Positions 8,045 through 16,841 of a stretch of DNA of 64,000 nucleotides are shown here, piece after piece; the first letter of the stretch is position 1, and each line of letters opens with the position of its first letter. A model generated the notes under the pieces. It was not told the origin of the DNA. It saw only the letters and a list, made by a program, of their open reading frames with translations, and did not search any database. The position numbers and the translations under genes were made by a program. This DNA comes from Vibrio cincinnatiensis (GTDB lineage: Bacteria > Pseudomonadota > Gammaproteobacteria > Enterobacterales > Vibrionaceae), in NCBI RefSeq assembly GCF_022113815.1, contig NZ_SGOM01000002.1:186001-250000 (forward strand). Reading direction: 5' to 3'.

Positions 8045-9040
8045 ATGATTAACGTCGCTTTTTTCAGCGCTAAAACCTATGATGAAACCTCATTTAACCG
8101 CTTTACCGACCCTCAAACACTAACGCTTCACTTCCATGATTTTCGCTTAACTCAAAAAACAGCTCAAATGGCTCGAGATTGCCAAGTCGTTTGTGCCTTT
8201 GTGAATGATGAATTGGGGGAGGATGTCTTAAATGAACTTTATCAAGGGGGGACTCGCCTTATTGCAATGCGCTGTGCCGGCTTTGACAAAGTCGATTTAG
8301 AAGCGGCAAAAAGAATTGGCTTACAAGTAGTTCGTGTTCCCGCATACTCTCCTGAGGCGGTAGCGGAACATACGGTTGGGCTTATGATGTGCCTTAACCG
8401 TCGCTTTCATAAAGCCTATCAACGAACCCGTGAAGCCAACTTTTCATTAGAAGGTTTGGTGGGTTTTAACTTCTACGGTAAAACTGTTGGTGTGATTGGC
8501 ACAGGGAAAATTGGAGTTGCCACCATGAGAATTCTGAAAGGGTTAGGCATGACCATTCTCTGCTATGATCCGTACCAGAACCCAGCAGCTCTTGAGCTAG
8601 GAGCAAAGTATGTACCGCTGTCCGACATTTTTACCAATAGTGATGTCATCACTCTACACTGCCCAATGTCGAAAGAAAATTATCACCTACTGAATGAACA
8701 AGCGTTTAATCAGATGAAAGATGGTGTGATGATCATCAACACCAGCCGAGGTGAGCTGCTCGATTCTGTTGCCGCTATTGAAGCGCTAAAAAAAGGCCGA
8801 ATTGGTGCTCTCGGCCTTGATGTGTACGACAATGAAAAAGATCTTTTCTTCCAAGATAAATCGAACGACGTGATTGTGGACGATGTTTTCCGCCGCCTCT
8901 CTGCCTGTCACAATGTTCTTTTTACTGGCCACCAAGCCTTCTTAACCGAAGATGCGCTCAATAATATTGCTCAGACCACGCTCAACAATATTTTGGCCTT
9001 TACACAAGGCTCGTCATCGGGCAATGAGTTAATTGATTAA
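8045..9040 (+). CDS. ldhA: D-lactate dehydrogenase (fermentative)
   Basis: The 331-residue NAD-dependent D-2-hydroxyacid dehydrogenase reduces pyruvate to D-lactate during fermentation. Similarity to E. coli LdhA runs over the full length: ALRCAGF-like MRCAGFDKVD, VPAYSPEAVAEH, the NAD-binding GVIGTGKIG, the catalytic Arg in NTSRGELLD, and the C-terminal His region VLFTGHQAFLTEDAL. The open frame extends to 7958, but AAGGAG before the ATG at 8045 and family alignment fix the start at MINVAFFSAK. It converges on nnr, and their stop codons overlap by 4 bp at a TTAA. Confidence 0.95.
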   Translation: MINVAFFSAKTYDETSFNRFTDPQTLTLHFHDFRLTQKTAQMARDCQVVCAFVNDELGEDVLNELYQGGTRLIAMRCAGFDKVDLEAAKRIGLQVVRVPAYSPEAVAEHTVGLMMCLNRRFHKAYQRTREANFSLEGLVGFNFYGKTVGVIGTGKIGVATMRILKGLGMTILCYDPYQNPAALELGAKYVPLSDIFTNSDVITLHCPMSKENYHLLNEQAFNQMKDGVMIINTSRGELLDSVAAIEALKKGRIGALGLDVYDNEKDLFFQDKSNDVIVDDVFRRLSACHNVLFTGHQAFLTEDALNNIAQTTLNNILAFTQGSSSGNELID

Positions 9041-10515
9041 CGGTTGACTAAGCGGCGCAGATGCGGGATTAAATCACTCGCAAGCAGTCCTCGCTCACCA
9101 AACTCTTCGGCGTTTTGATCGGCCGCTTGGCTATGGATTAAAACGCCGACTTTGGCTGCATCAAATAATGACAGCCCCTGCGCAAGCAATGACACAATGA
9201 TCCCCGTTAAGACATCCCCCATACCACCACTGGCCATTCCCGGATTACCAGCCAGACAAACATAAACATCTTGCCCATTACACACTAGGGTTCCGGCACC
9301 TTTCAGTACAACAACACCGCCATATTTCTGCTGTAGCGCTTTGACCGCTTGGAAACGATCAGCCTCGATATTTTCCACATCGCAATCAAGCATTCTTGCT
9401 GCTTCTGCCGGATGCGGCGTAATGATCCGCTGTTCATCATAACAAGCAGATTGGGCCAAAAAATACAAAGCATCGGCATCCATCACTTTCGGCTTATTAA
9501 TGCTTTGTACGCAGGCCATCAGTTGCTGGGCAATCATATCTCGGCCTAACCCTGGGCCAATAGCCAATACGCTACACCAGTTTAGCCGATGATCGAATAC
9601 GGCTTTGTCAGCCCAATCAGCGGTCATGACTTCAGGACAACTGACCAAAAGTGGTTTGGTATTATCAGACTGAACCAATGCTGCCGTTAAACCACTTCCG
9701 GTTCGAACGCAAGCTTGTGCCGCCAATATCGCTGCGCCCCCCATCCCAGAATTTCCACCAATCAACAACACTTTACCATGCTGGCCTTTATGAGCGGTAC
9801 GCTTCCTCAACGGAAGGGCTTTTTGAGCAGCCTTGCTATCAATCGCGGTTAAAGTCGCGGTATTTTGGCTGTTGAATGTTTCTTCAACCCCAAGCCCAGC
9901 AAAATGCAACTGCCCAACATGATCTCGGGCTTTACCCGTTACTAACCCTTGCTTAAGGCCAATCAAACTGATCGTATGCTGTGCATAAATTGCCGAGCCC
10001 AACACGGTTCCTGTTTGGCTACACAACCCAGATGGTATATCAATGGCAACCACGGGAATGTCACTGCCATTAATGGTTTCAATAACATTTTGCATCGCAG
10101 AACGCACAACCCCCTTCACACCAGTACCAAGTAAGCCATCTATTACCACATCCACGCCGTCAGGCAATGTCTCAGCACAGGGAAAAACCTCACCGCCACT
10201 ATCTATCCAATGATAATAGGCGGTGCGAGCATCACCCTGTAAGCGCTCAGGATCCCCATATTGCCATAACGTCACTTGAATACCGACCGACTGAGCTAAG
10301 CGAGCAACAATATAGCCATCCCCCCCATTATTTCCACTCCCACAGCACACCAGCCAATGGTGCGAACCTGGATACTGGGCCAAAGCAACAGTAAACACAG
10401 CTTGTCCAGCTCGTTCCATTAACCGAAACAGGTCTAAACCTTGTGCTTTCGCCGCTAGTAATTCGCCACGTTTAACTTGTTGAGGGGTATAAAAAGTCCG
10501 TGGTAATAGCACCAT
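9037..10515 (-). CDS. nnr: Bifunctional NAD(P)H-hydrate epimerase / ADP-dependent dehydratase
   Basis: The 492-residue enzyme repairs damaged NADHX/NADPHX. The N-terminal YjeF_N epimerase domain (about 1-215) shows GSGNNGGDGYIVARL and DGLLGTGVKG. The C-terminal ribokinase-like dehydratase (about 230-492) shows LLIGGNSGMGGAAILAA, the HPAEAARML site, KGAGTLV and the GNPGMASGGMGDVLTGI motif. This is the fused YjeF arrangement of E. coli. In many gammaproteobacteria the gene sits next to tsaE, but here it is isolated, tail to tail with ldhA. It is cytosolic and probably constitutive. Confidence 0.93.
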   Translation of the reverse strand: MVLLPRTFYTPQQVKRGELLAAKAQGLDLFRLMERAGQAVFTVALAQYPGSHHWLVCCGSGNNGGDGYIVARLAQSVGIQVTLWQYGDPERLQGDARTAYYHWIDSGGEVFPCAETLPDGVDVVIDGLLGTGVKGVVRSAMQNVIETINGSDIPVVAIDIPSGLCSQTGTVLGSAIYAQHTISLIGLKQGLVTGKARDHVGQLHFAGLGVEETFNSQNTATLTAIDSKAAQKALPLRKRTAHKGQHGKVLLIGGNSGMGGAAILAAQACVRTGSGLTAALVQSDNTKPLLVSCPEVMTADWADKAVFDHRLNWCSVLAIGPGLGRDMIAQQLMACVQSINKPKVMDADALYFLAQSACYDEQRIITPHPAEAARMLDCDVENIEADRFQAVKALQQKYGGVVVLKGAGTLVCNGQDVYVCLAGNPGMASGGMGDVLTGIIVSLLAQGLSLFDAAKVGVLIHSQAADQNAEEFGERGLLASDLIPHLRRLVNR

Positions 10516-10564
10516 TATCTCCTTGGTTCCGTTATTTACTCTCGATTCATTCGTGTTGTTTATT

Positions 10565-11008
10565 TCATCGGTGGACGTGTAAAGAGGCTAACGCTTCCGC
10601 TGTGGCATCTTGTACAGAAAGAAAAAGTGAGTTCACTTTGCCCGTTGGCGTTCGCATCGGGTTCAACGTGATATTTTGATACATAAATTCGGCTTGCTGA
10701 GTGACAGGACGCACATTGCGACACTTAAATAAGTAGGGCCGTTGTTGCCAAGTGATAAAACTGCGGCAACCTAAATCATAAACAGGCTTCGTTTTTAACT
10801 TAAACCACTCTTGATGAATTTCTGGAAATACAGTAAATAATGACTGGCCGATAGCATCATGAGCTTGCTTACCACTGTGATGCGTCATAAAACCATTCCA
10901 AACTTGTACTTGGAAGTCTCGATCAAGTACGATCAACCCCATATCGACATTTTGAACCATGTCCACCATCCAGTGGAACTGCTCAAATTCAGCGGGCAGA
11001 GATAACAT
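10565..11008 (-). CDS. PAS-domain protein
   Basis: This 147-residue protein is essentially one PAS sensory domain: GLIVLDRDFQVQVWNGFMTHHSGKQAHDAIGQSLFTVFPE is the typical N-terminal half, and the C-terminal sheet (FMYQNITLNPMR, VNSLFLSVQDAT) completes it. There is no kinase, GGDEF or DNA-binding output, so it must signal through a partner. The start ATG overlaps the stop of the upstream REC-CheC-like gene (TGATG), so the two proteins are translationally coupled and probably work together. The bound ligand, if any, is unknown. Confidence 0.85.
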   Translation of the reverse strand: MLSLPAEFEQFHWMVDMVQNVDMGLIVLDRDFQVQVWNGFMTHHSGKQAHDAIGQSLFTVFPEIHQEWFKLKTKPVYDLGCRSFITWQQRPYLFKCRNVRPVTQQAEFMYQNITLNPMRTPTGKVNSLFLSVQDATAEALASLHVHR

Positions 11009-12012
11009 CAGAACTCCTCCATTAAATAGGCGAGTTTATTGTCTAATAAGGGTAAAGACTCATCGACAAACATAAACAATAAGTCACACCGAATTGATGT
11101 GTCATCAATCGTGTAACTCACTTCAAAGGTCATCGTTTTACTAAACGAACCCGCCGTAGATTCAATGACCGAATCAATCGTAACGTGTTGCCCCAGTAAA
11201 ACAGGTGAACTTTGGAAAAAACGAACTTCGGCTTGCTCGCCTAAGCCATTGAGAAAAGAGCCAACCAAAATATTGGAGACATCCATTAATAATTCCAGTT
11301 CTTCCAACTCTTCATTATCAACCGACACTTTCATCAATTTTTTTAAATCGGCTACACTAGAATCACTGAGCAATACCAAGGCTTCACCCGCAATTCCTTC
11401 CCCACTAAATCCTTGGCAAATGCCTGAAACCTGATCGTTTTCAGCCAGATCACGCAGTGCCATGTGCAATTCGCTGACTTCAAAGATATTAACATTCGGC
11501 AATGGGAGATGGACAAACACATCAAAATGGCGCGCTAGCGCATCTGCTGCTCGACCAATCGATACGTTAGCCACTTCCATATACACATCTCGCCGACGCA
11601 AAATGGGTAACTCGATTTCCACAGGAGTGATCATGCGTGGCTGAGTCGGCGGCTCAACTAACTCCCGCAGCACCGAATTTAACACCTCTTTATCAATCGG
11701 CTTTTGAATAAAAGCTTGAGCGCCCAGCGCCATCACCCGCTCTTTTGCTTTGGGTTGAATATCTCCCGAGACGACGACCACAGGTGTGGTATCACCACGC
11801 TGTTGCATGGCTTCCAATGTGCCAAACCCATCGAGCTCTGGCATGGTTAAGTCAAGAAACATCAATCTAAACGACTGTTTTTCAAGCAATTCAAGAGCTT
11901 CAACACCATGCATCGCAAATGTGATATCGGCATTTAAAGAGGAAGGAATAGAACGCGCCATTTGCTTTCTGGCTAACGCCGAATCATCACAGATCAATAC
12001 TGGGTACGACAT
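11008..12012 (-). CDS. Response regulator with CheC/CheX-type phosphatase region
   Basis: The protein has 334 residues. A receiver domain (about 1-120) contains DDSALARKQMARS, the phospho-acceptor Asp in LMFLDLTMPELDG and the lysine in FIQKPIDKEV. The C-terminal 200 residues resemble CheC/CheX/FliY phosphatases, with two helices carrying acid-x-x-Asn motifs (YMEVANVSIGRAADAL and LLMDVSNILVGSFLNG). Such proteins remove phosphate from CheY-like regulators. The TTG at 12024 lies upstream, but the ATG at 12012 (MSYPVLICDD) is the natural start. It is coupled to the PAS gene. A role in taxis or a separate phosphorelay is likely; the cognate kinase is not in the window. Confidence 0.85.
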   Translation of the reverse strand: MSYPVLICDDSALARKQMARSIPSSLNADITFAMHGVEALELLEKQSFRLMFLDLTMPELDGFGTLEAMQQRGDTTPVVVVSGDIQPKAKERVMALGAQAFIQKPIDKEVLNSVLRELVEPPTQPRMITPVEIELPILRRRDVYMEVANVSIGRAADALARHFDVFVHLPLPNVNIFEVSELHMALRDLAENDQVSGICQGFSGEGIAGEALVLLSDSSVADLKKLMKVSVDNEELEELELLMDVSNILVGSFLNGLGEQAEVRFFQSSPVLLGQHVTIDSVIESTAGSFSKTMTFEVSYTIDDTSIRCDLLFMFVDESLPLLDNKLAYLMEEF

Positions 12013-12136
12013 AACAACCACCAATCTTATTTATTATTTTTTCCAATCGTTAAAAGTGTATACCCAAATGAAACAGAGAAGCTAGGCAACGCAAGAAATA
12101 CTCCTATCATCCGCCCCATAATAAGAGGAATGGGCG

Positions 12137-12373
12137 CTAGACTGGCCAAAAAGTCAGTAGCACAATTCGCAAAGCAATCGCTAGCACCATCATCGCAACT
12201 CCTAATCGATACCATTTATACTCTGCTACCGACATGTGGATCCGTTTATAAAACATTGTGGCAACGCCTTTCCAATCTTGGCTTCGCTTACCATAACGGA
12301 CCATTCCCGTTAAAACACAAACAATGCCGACTAAGAGTAACGTTTTTTCTAATCCAAACAGAACAATATCCAC
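12137..12373 (-). CDS. Small inner-membrane protein of unknown function
   Basis: The product is about 78 residues with two predicted membrane helices (FGLEKTLLLVGIVCVLTGMV and YRLGVAMMVLAIALRIVLLTF) joined by a basic loop. The open frame begins further upstream, but an excellent Shine-Dalgarno (AAAGGAGAG) sits 8 nt before a GTG at 12371-12373, giving the N-terminus VDIVLFGLEK; that start is chosen. I do not recognise a named family. Strong translation signals and codon use like its neighbours make it a real gene. Confidence 0.65.
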   Translation of the reverse strand: MDIVLFGLEKTLLLVGIVCVLTGMVRYGKRSQDWKGVATMFYKRIHMSVAEYKWYRLGVAMMVLAIALRIVLLTFWPV

Positions 12374-12501
12374 TTTAATCTCTCTCCTTTTTTCAACACC
12401 TAGTAACACAAGCATACAAACTCAAGTACAAAATCACTGTAGAACTATAGTCGAAAAGAACAAGAGGATTCCCCTCGGACGCCCCAGCCAGATACCGAAA
12501 C

Positions 12502-12852
12502 TTAGAGTACTTTTGGTGTGTCTAAGTGCTTTGAACGATAACGGAACCAAAGGTAGGTTGTTGCAATAGAAAAGAATAGATAAGAGAGACCAAAAATTGC
12601 CGGTGACGTCATCAATTGTGAGGAAATCCCCCACAACACCCCAATAATGGTGATGATCATTTTCACCAATAGTCCTAAAAATAGTAACATTAAAGCCAGC
12701 TCTGGAAAACGCGTGCTTCGAAAGGCAAACCAGTAGCATCCACTGACAGCAAGGACTGCAATAGAAAAACCAAGAAAAAACGAATGAAAATGCTCCGCTG
12801 ATGCGATAGCCGCCGATACCGATACGATAGCAATGAGTAACCATTTCATCAT
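12502..12852 (-). CDS. Small four-helix membrane protein of unknown function
   Basis: The 116-residue, very hydrophobic protein has about four membrane segments: MKWLLIAIVSVSAAIA, FFLGFSIAVLAVSGCYWFAF, LALMLLFLGLLVKMIITIIGV and AIFGLSYLFFSIATTYLWF. A Shine-Dalgarno AAGGAAG precedes two consecutive ATG codons; the second, at 12849, has the better spacing. No catalytic motif or family name is recognised. It lies head to tail with the other small membrane gene with a 128-bp gap, so an operon is possible but not shown. Confidence 0.65.
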   Translation of the reverse strand: MMKWLLIAIVSVSAAIASAEHFHSFFLGFSIAVLAVSGCYWFAFRSTRFPELALMLLFLGLLVKMIITIIGVLWGISSQLMTSPAIFGLSYLFFSIATTYLWFRYRSKHLDTPKVL

Positions 12853-13309
12853 CTACCTTCCTTAGTGATCGAGCACCTTTAAGAAAACAGCAAGAATAAA
12901 AGCTTTCTTTAAGATACAAATAAGGCCTGTCTCTTGTAGTACTCCTTTCCTTCACTGAATTCAAGAGAGGAAAATTCGCCTTGCTCAGTACAGAGGAATA
13001 ATTGTTAATAAAAATAAAACAAAGTTGACACCTACCGATTAAAACTTCGCTTATTTCATTGGCCTTCATTGAGGTTAAGCTTTTATAAAAAAACAATTTT
13101 TTAACCGAACAATCCAACTGAGTTATGTTTCAGATTTGTGAGCTTGATAGTCCCACTGACCAAAAGCCCGTTTTTTAATGACAGGAAAAAGAGAAGAAAA
13201 CCCTTAACTGAGGCAGGAATACATTCACAATCAGTAATTCAGAAATGGTGCATAGAGCAAAAAAATGAGCAAAAGTTCAAAAACTCCTGCGACTCACATC
13301 AAGTTCCGA
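12853..13309. other. Intergenic region upstream of the cold-shock gene
   Basis: There is no convincing gene in these 457 bp. Short open frames on both strands lack ribosome binding sites and resemble no family. The stretch separates the divergent membrane-protein gene and the cold-shock promoter. Confidence 0.4.
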
Positions 13310-13337
13310 TTGACAAGATAAAAGATTACTCTAGACT
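13310..13337 (+). promoter_or_regulatory. Promoter of the cold-shock gene, with long 5' UTR
   Basis: TTGACA (13310-13315) and TAGACT (13332-13337) are 16 bp apart. The start would be near 13344, giving about 146 nt of untranslated leader. Leaders of this length are characteristic of cspA-type genes, where they control mRNA stability and translation at low temperature. Confidence 0.5.
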
Positions 13338-13489
13338 CGATGATAGCTAGAAATGAAGTTCGTTGTATACACATTGTTTCGTTGGATTCCTTGTAACTCC
13401 CGTCGTGTCGTACGCAATAGCAATCTACTTTTCCACGCTATCCGTGCCGAGATCGGCCTATATAAAATTGTTTTTTTAGGATTTTTACT

Positions 13490-13699
13490 ATGTCTACTCC
13501 TGTTACTGGTACCGTTAAATGGTTCAACGAAACGAAAGGTTTCGGCTTCATTAAGCAAGAAAACGGTCCTGACGTTTTTGCTCATTTCAGTGCAATCCAA
13601 GGCGACGGTTTCCGTACCCTAGCTGAAGGCCAAAAAGTTGAGTTTGTTATCACTCAAGGTCAAAAAGGCCCTCAAGCTGAAAGCATCAAAGTCCTGTAA
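13490..13699 (+). CDS. CspA-family cold-shock protein
   Basis: The 69-residue single OB-fold protein binds single-stranded nucleic acid and melts RNA structure in the cold. The RNA-binding motifs are intact: [12 protein letters not shown] (RNP1) and DVFAHFSAI (RNP2). The family's normal length is 67-70 residues. The start follows TTTTTTAGGA, a good Shine-Dalgarno. A long leader and a strong terminator flank it, so it is monocistronic. It lies beside hmp, as in V. cholerae chromosome II. The paralogue at 39611-39823 is similar but clearly distinct. Confidence 0.95.
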   Translation: MSTPVTGTVKWFNETKGFGFIKQENGPDVFAHFSAIQGDGFRTLAEGQKVEFVITQGQKGPQAESIKVL

Positions 13700-13717
13700 T
13701 AGACTTCCAAATTATTT

Positions 13718-13742
13718 AATAGCCAGCTTTAAGCTGGCTATT
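13718..13742 (+). terminator. Rho-independent terminator of the cold-shock gene
   Basis: The inverted repeat AATAGCCAGC / GCTGGCTATT has a 5-nt loop and is followed by TTCATTTTAT. It lies 19 bp after the stop codon and may also serve hmp on the opposite strand. Confidence 0.75.
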
Positions 13743-13781
13743 TTCATTTTATCCCCAAACCAATATGGCTAGAGGGGCAAA

Positions 13782-14987
13782 CTAACAATAGTGGTTTAAC
13801 TCGGCATGAGGGCCAAACACTTCATAATGAATACGTTCACTAGACACACCTAACGCCATTAATTGCTTAACGATACTTTCCATAAAGCCTAATGGACCAC
13901 ATAGATAGAAATCGCCATCATCGAATGGTAATTCAAGCAATGAAAGGGTCATCTGCCCTAAGTTTACGTTTTCTTCTGCCCCTTCCAAATACCATACATG
14001 TTGCTGCCACAGCTTCCCTTTAGCTTTTTGAACTGCAATTAATGAGGCTGTTTCATCAAGAAAAGTATGTTGCTGACGGGAGTGACAAGCGTATAAATAC
14101 GTCACCTTATCTTTTTCTTGCTTTGATAACGTATTCAGCATGGCTTGCATTGGCGTAGCGCCCACCCCAGCAGAAATTAAGACCACAGGGCGTTGACGCT
14201 CAACATAATAAAAATCGCCAGCGGGCGCATACACAGAAATGCTGTCCCCAACTTGTACATGGTCGTGCAGATAATGTGACACGATGCCTGCGTGATCGTG
14301 ACTCGCCCCTTCACGTTTGACTGAGATGCGATAATCTTTCCCGTTAGCCGCTTGAGATAAAGAGTACTGGCGAATTTCCTGATAACGATGACCATCTGGT
14401 TTCACTTCTACACCAATGTATTGTCCCGGCTGATAATCCAATACAGGTTGACCATCTTTGGGGGTTAGAACAAAACTGGTAACATAGAGTGATTCAGGAT
14501 GCTTATCCGTCACAATAAATTCTCGCGCATCAGCCCAGCCCCCGACAGCTTGCTTACGTTGTAAATACAGCTCTCCTTCTCTATCAATAAAAATTTGGGC
14601 GAGAAATAGATAAGCGGCCGTCCATGCTTCTTCCACTTCCGCTGTAAAAGCATCAGGAACTAGCTCTCTTAAGGTTTCGATAAGGTGATGCCCTACAATT
14701 TGGTAATGATCCGCCTGGATATTAAAGCTGGTATGTTTATGAGCGATACGTTCAACCGCCGCAGTCAATACCTCTAAGTTATCAATATTCTTTGCATAGG
14801 CCGCCACCGCTTCGAATAAAGCAACACTTTGTCGCCCACTCTGTTGATGCGTCATATTGAAAATATCTTTTAACTCAGGGTTATGCGTAAACATCCGTTG
14901 ATAAAAATGTTGAGTCAATGCAGGGCCAGCAGACTCTAACAATGGAATGGTACTTTTAATAATAGCAATGGTATGGTTGTTGAGCAT
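13782..14987 (-). CDS. hmp: Nitric oxide dioxygenase (flavohemoglobin)
   Basis: The 401-residue enzyme converts NO and O2 to nitrate using NAD(P)H, the main aerobic NO defence. The N-terminal globin domain (about 1-140) includes the haem-binding QADHYQIVGHHLIETL region. The FAD-binding barrel shows RQYSLS. The NAD-binding domain shows SAGVGATPMQAML and the FYLCGPLGFM end. The open frame continues to 15041, but a GAGGAG before the ATG at 14987 and alignment (MLNNHTIAIIKSTIP) fix the start. It diverges from norR, with sigma-54 and NorR sites between them. Confidence 0.96.
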   Translation of the reverse strand: MLNNHTIAIIKSTIPLLESAGPALTQHFYQRMFTHNPELKDIFNMTHQQSGRQSVALFEAVAAYAKNIDNLEVLTAAVERIAHKHTSFNIQADHYQIVGHHLIETLRELVPDAFTAEVEEAWTAAYLFLAQIFIDREGELYLQRKQAVGGWADAREFIVTDKHPESLYVTSFVLTPKDGQPVLDYQPGQYIGVEVKPDGHRYQEIRQYSLSQAANGKDYRISVKREGASHDHAGIVSHYLHDHVQVGDSISVYAPAGDFYYVERQRPVVLISAGVGATPMQAMLNTLSKQEKDKVTYLYACHSRQQHTFLDETASLIAVQKAKGKLWQQHVWYLEGAEENVNLGQMTLSLLELPFDDGDFYLCGPLGFMESIVKQLMALGVSSERIHYEVFGPHAELNHYC

Positions 14988-15074
14988 AAATCCAATTCTC
15001 CTCAAATCTGGATTGTGATTATTCGATGACTTTAGCGCCACTCTATAAAATAATGATACTGTTGTGGGACATAT

Positions 15075-15090
15075 AGCAGTTTTAATGCCA
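15075..15090 (-). promoter_or_regulatory. Sigma-54 promoter of hmp
   Basis: Read on the minus strand, TGGCATTAAAACTGCT keeps the invariant GG and GC with the correct 10-nt spacing of -24/-12 promoters. It lies 88 bp upstream of hmp, whose activator NorR is an enhancer-binding protein encoded next door. Confidence 0.7.
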
Positions 15091-15143
15091 ATTAATAACC
15101 ATATGTTTTATAAATAAAAAATAAATATTTTGTTTTAATTCAT

Positions 15144-15177
15144 GTCAAATCAACCCTTTAAATAAAGTCAATATGAC
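15144..15177. promoter_or_regulatory. Two NorR binding sites
   Basis: GTCAAATCAAC (15144-15154) and GTCAATATGAC (15167-15177) both fit the GT-N7-AC NorR consensus, and the second is a near-perfect inverted repeat. They are 23 bp apart, centre to centre, and sit upstream of the sigma-54 promoter of hmp, where enhancers are expected. They are also close enough to norR for autoregulation. Confidence 0.65.
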
Positions 15178-15212
15178 TCTAGAATATCTAAAATTCTCTT
15201 TTTGAGTGGCTT

Positions 15213-16805
15213 ATGCAAGATTTTTCTGTTTCCACACTGGTGGATATGACTATTGGCCTTGCCAGTGGATTAAATGATCAAGATCGTTTTCATCGTCTAT
15301 TAGATGCGATTCGTAAAACGATTCAGTGCGATTGTGTTGTACTCATGTCTTTACAAGGCGAAACTCTTGTTCCCCTTGCTATGCAAGGGCTCACAAGAGA
15401 TACATTAGGCCGACGATTCTCTATCAGTGATCATCCCCGCTTAGAAAGGATTTGCCATTCAACAAGCCCAGTTCGCTTTGATGCGGATTGCGAACTTCCC
15501 GATCCTTTTGACGGCTTATTGATGGATCATGATGATGATCTTCCCATGCATGCCTGTATGGGGTTACCTTTAATCTTTAGCGATAAATTACTTGGTGTTC
15601 TCACATTAGACAGCTTAACGCCCAATATTTTCGATAATATCCCTCTGCGTAGCTTAGAAGTCCTCGCGGCTATCGCAGCTTCCACTCTTAAAATGGCCCT
15701 CACTTTTTCCCAACTGGAAACACAAGCCAAGCAAAGCCAACAGCGTTTAGAAGCTTTAAATGAAGGGGTGTGGGAACGTGATGGCGGTGAAATCATTGGT
15801 AGTAGTGAGGCCATGCAGACAATGAAAGCGGATATTGATGTCGTTGCACCGTCTGACTTTACGATCTTGATTCACGGAGAAACTGGCGTTGGCAAAGAAC
15901 TGGTTGCTCGAACCATTCATCATCTTTCTCCAAGAAAACGTCAACCTATTATTTATGTGAACTGTGCTGCGATTCCTGAAAACTTGGTAGAAAGTGAACT
16001 GTTTGGCCATGTAAAAGGGGCTTTCACTGGCGCAGATCGCCAACGAATGGGTAAGTTTGCTCTTGCTGATGGAGGCACCCTATTTTTAGATGAAATAGGC
16101 GAACTGCCACTCGCAGCGCAGAGTAAGATTTTACGGGCGCTCCAAAATAATGAAATCCAACCCGTTGGGCAAGATCAGGTACAAACCATCAATGTCCGCA
16201 TTCTTGCCGCAACCAACCGAGATCTGAAACAAGAAGTGGAAGCGGGTCGCTTTCGAGCCGATCTCTACCATCGATTAAGTGTCTATCCTATTTATGTACC
16301 ACCTCTTCGAGAACGCATTGGCGATGTAACATTACTCGCTGGGTATTTTCTTGAGCAAGCGAGGCGTAAACTGGGTATTGTTCAACTCAAAATACATCAA
16401 GAAGCCCTTAGCCATTTAATTTACTATTCTTGGCCCGGCAACGTTCGAGAGTTAGAACATGTCATTAACCGAGCCGCTCTTAAAGCTCGAGCGAAACAAA
16501 CAGCGCAATCTGTTATCACCGTCACCAGCGAAGACATTGGTCCGCTGGATGAAGCACTGCCTGAAACGGCCTCACCTGTGCTACATGCGGAATCCCCAGC
16601 TTCTTTACTCTACTCAGAACAAGGGCTGCGTGAAGCGACTGATGACTTTCAGCGACGTTTAATCAGTGAAGCACTCATAGTGACCGAATTTAATTGGGCA
16701 AAGGCGGGGCGCTTGCTGCAAATCGACCGAGCCAATTTAACTCGGCTGGCAAAACGTTTAGGGCTTAACGTCACGAAAACACACACCATTCAGCAAAAGA
16801 ACTAA
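15213..16805 (+). CDS. norR: Nitric oxide-sensing sigma-54 activator NorR
   Basis: This 530-residue enhancer-binding protein senses NO through a non-haem iron in an N-terminal GAF domain (about 1-170) and then activates sigma-54 promoters. The central AAA+ domain (about 185-420) shows Walker A GETGVGKE, the GAFTGA loop ([13 protein letters not shown]) that contacts sigma-54, and Walker [15 protein letters not shown] Fis-type helix-turn-helix ends the protein ([25 protein letters not shown]). It is transcribed divergently from hmp. In V. cholerae the orthologue controls hmpA, and the sites seen here support the same circuit. Confidence 0.95.
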   Translation: MQDFSVSTLVDMTIGLASGLNDQDRFHRLLDAIRKTIQCDCVVLMSLQGETLVPLAMQGLTRDTLGRRFSISDHPRLERICHSTSPVRFDADCELPDPFDGLLMDHDDDLPMHACMGLPLIFSDKLLGVLTLDSLTPNIFDNIPLRSLEVLAAIAASTLKMALTFSQLETQAKQSQQRLEALNEGVWERDGGEIIGSSEAMQTMKADIDVVAPSDFTILIHGETGVGKELVARTIHHLSPRKRQPIIYVNCAAIPENLVESELFGHVKGAFTGADRQRMGKFALADGGTLFLDEIGELPLAAQSKILRALQNNEIQPVGQDQVQTINVRILAATNRDLKQEVEAGRFRADLYHRLSVYPIYVPPLRERIGDVTLLAGYFLEQARRKLGIVQLKIHQEALSHLIYYSWPGNVRELEHVINRAALKARAKQTAQSVITVTSEDIGPLDEALPETASPVLHAESPASLLYSEQGLREATDDFQRRLISEALIVTEFNWAKAGRLLQIDRANLTRLAKRLGLNVTKTHTIQQKN

Positions 16806-16807
16806 TG

Positions 16808-16836
16808 ATGCCCCAAGCAAATCTTGCTTGGGGCAT
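16808..16836. terminator. Hairpin between norR and the MscS gene
   Basis: A 13-bp perfect stem (ATGCCCCAAGCAA / TTGCTTGGGGCAT, loop ATC) lies between two convergent stop codons. No strong T-run follows on either strand, so it may act as a weak bidirectional terminator or an mRNA-stabilising hairpin. Confidence 0.5.
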
Positions 16837-16841
16837 ATCCG

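Noticed and set aside
13138..13350. Open frame before the cold-shock gene
   Set aside because: No ribosome binding site or recognisable product, and it overlaps the cold-shock promoter.
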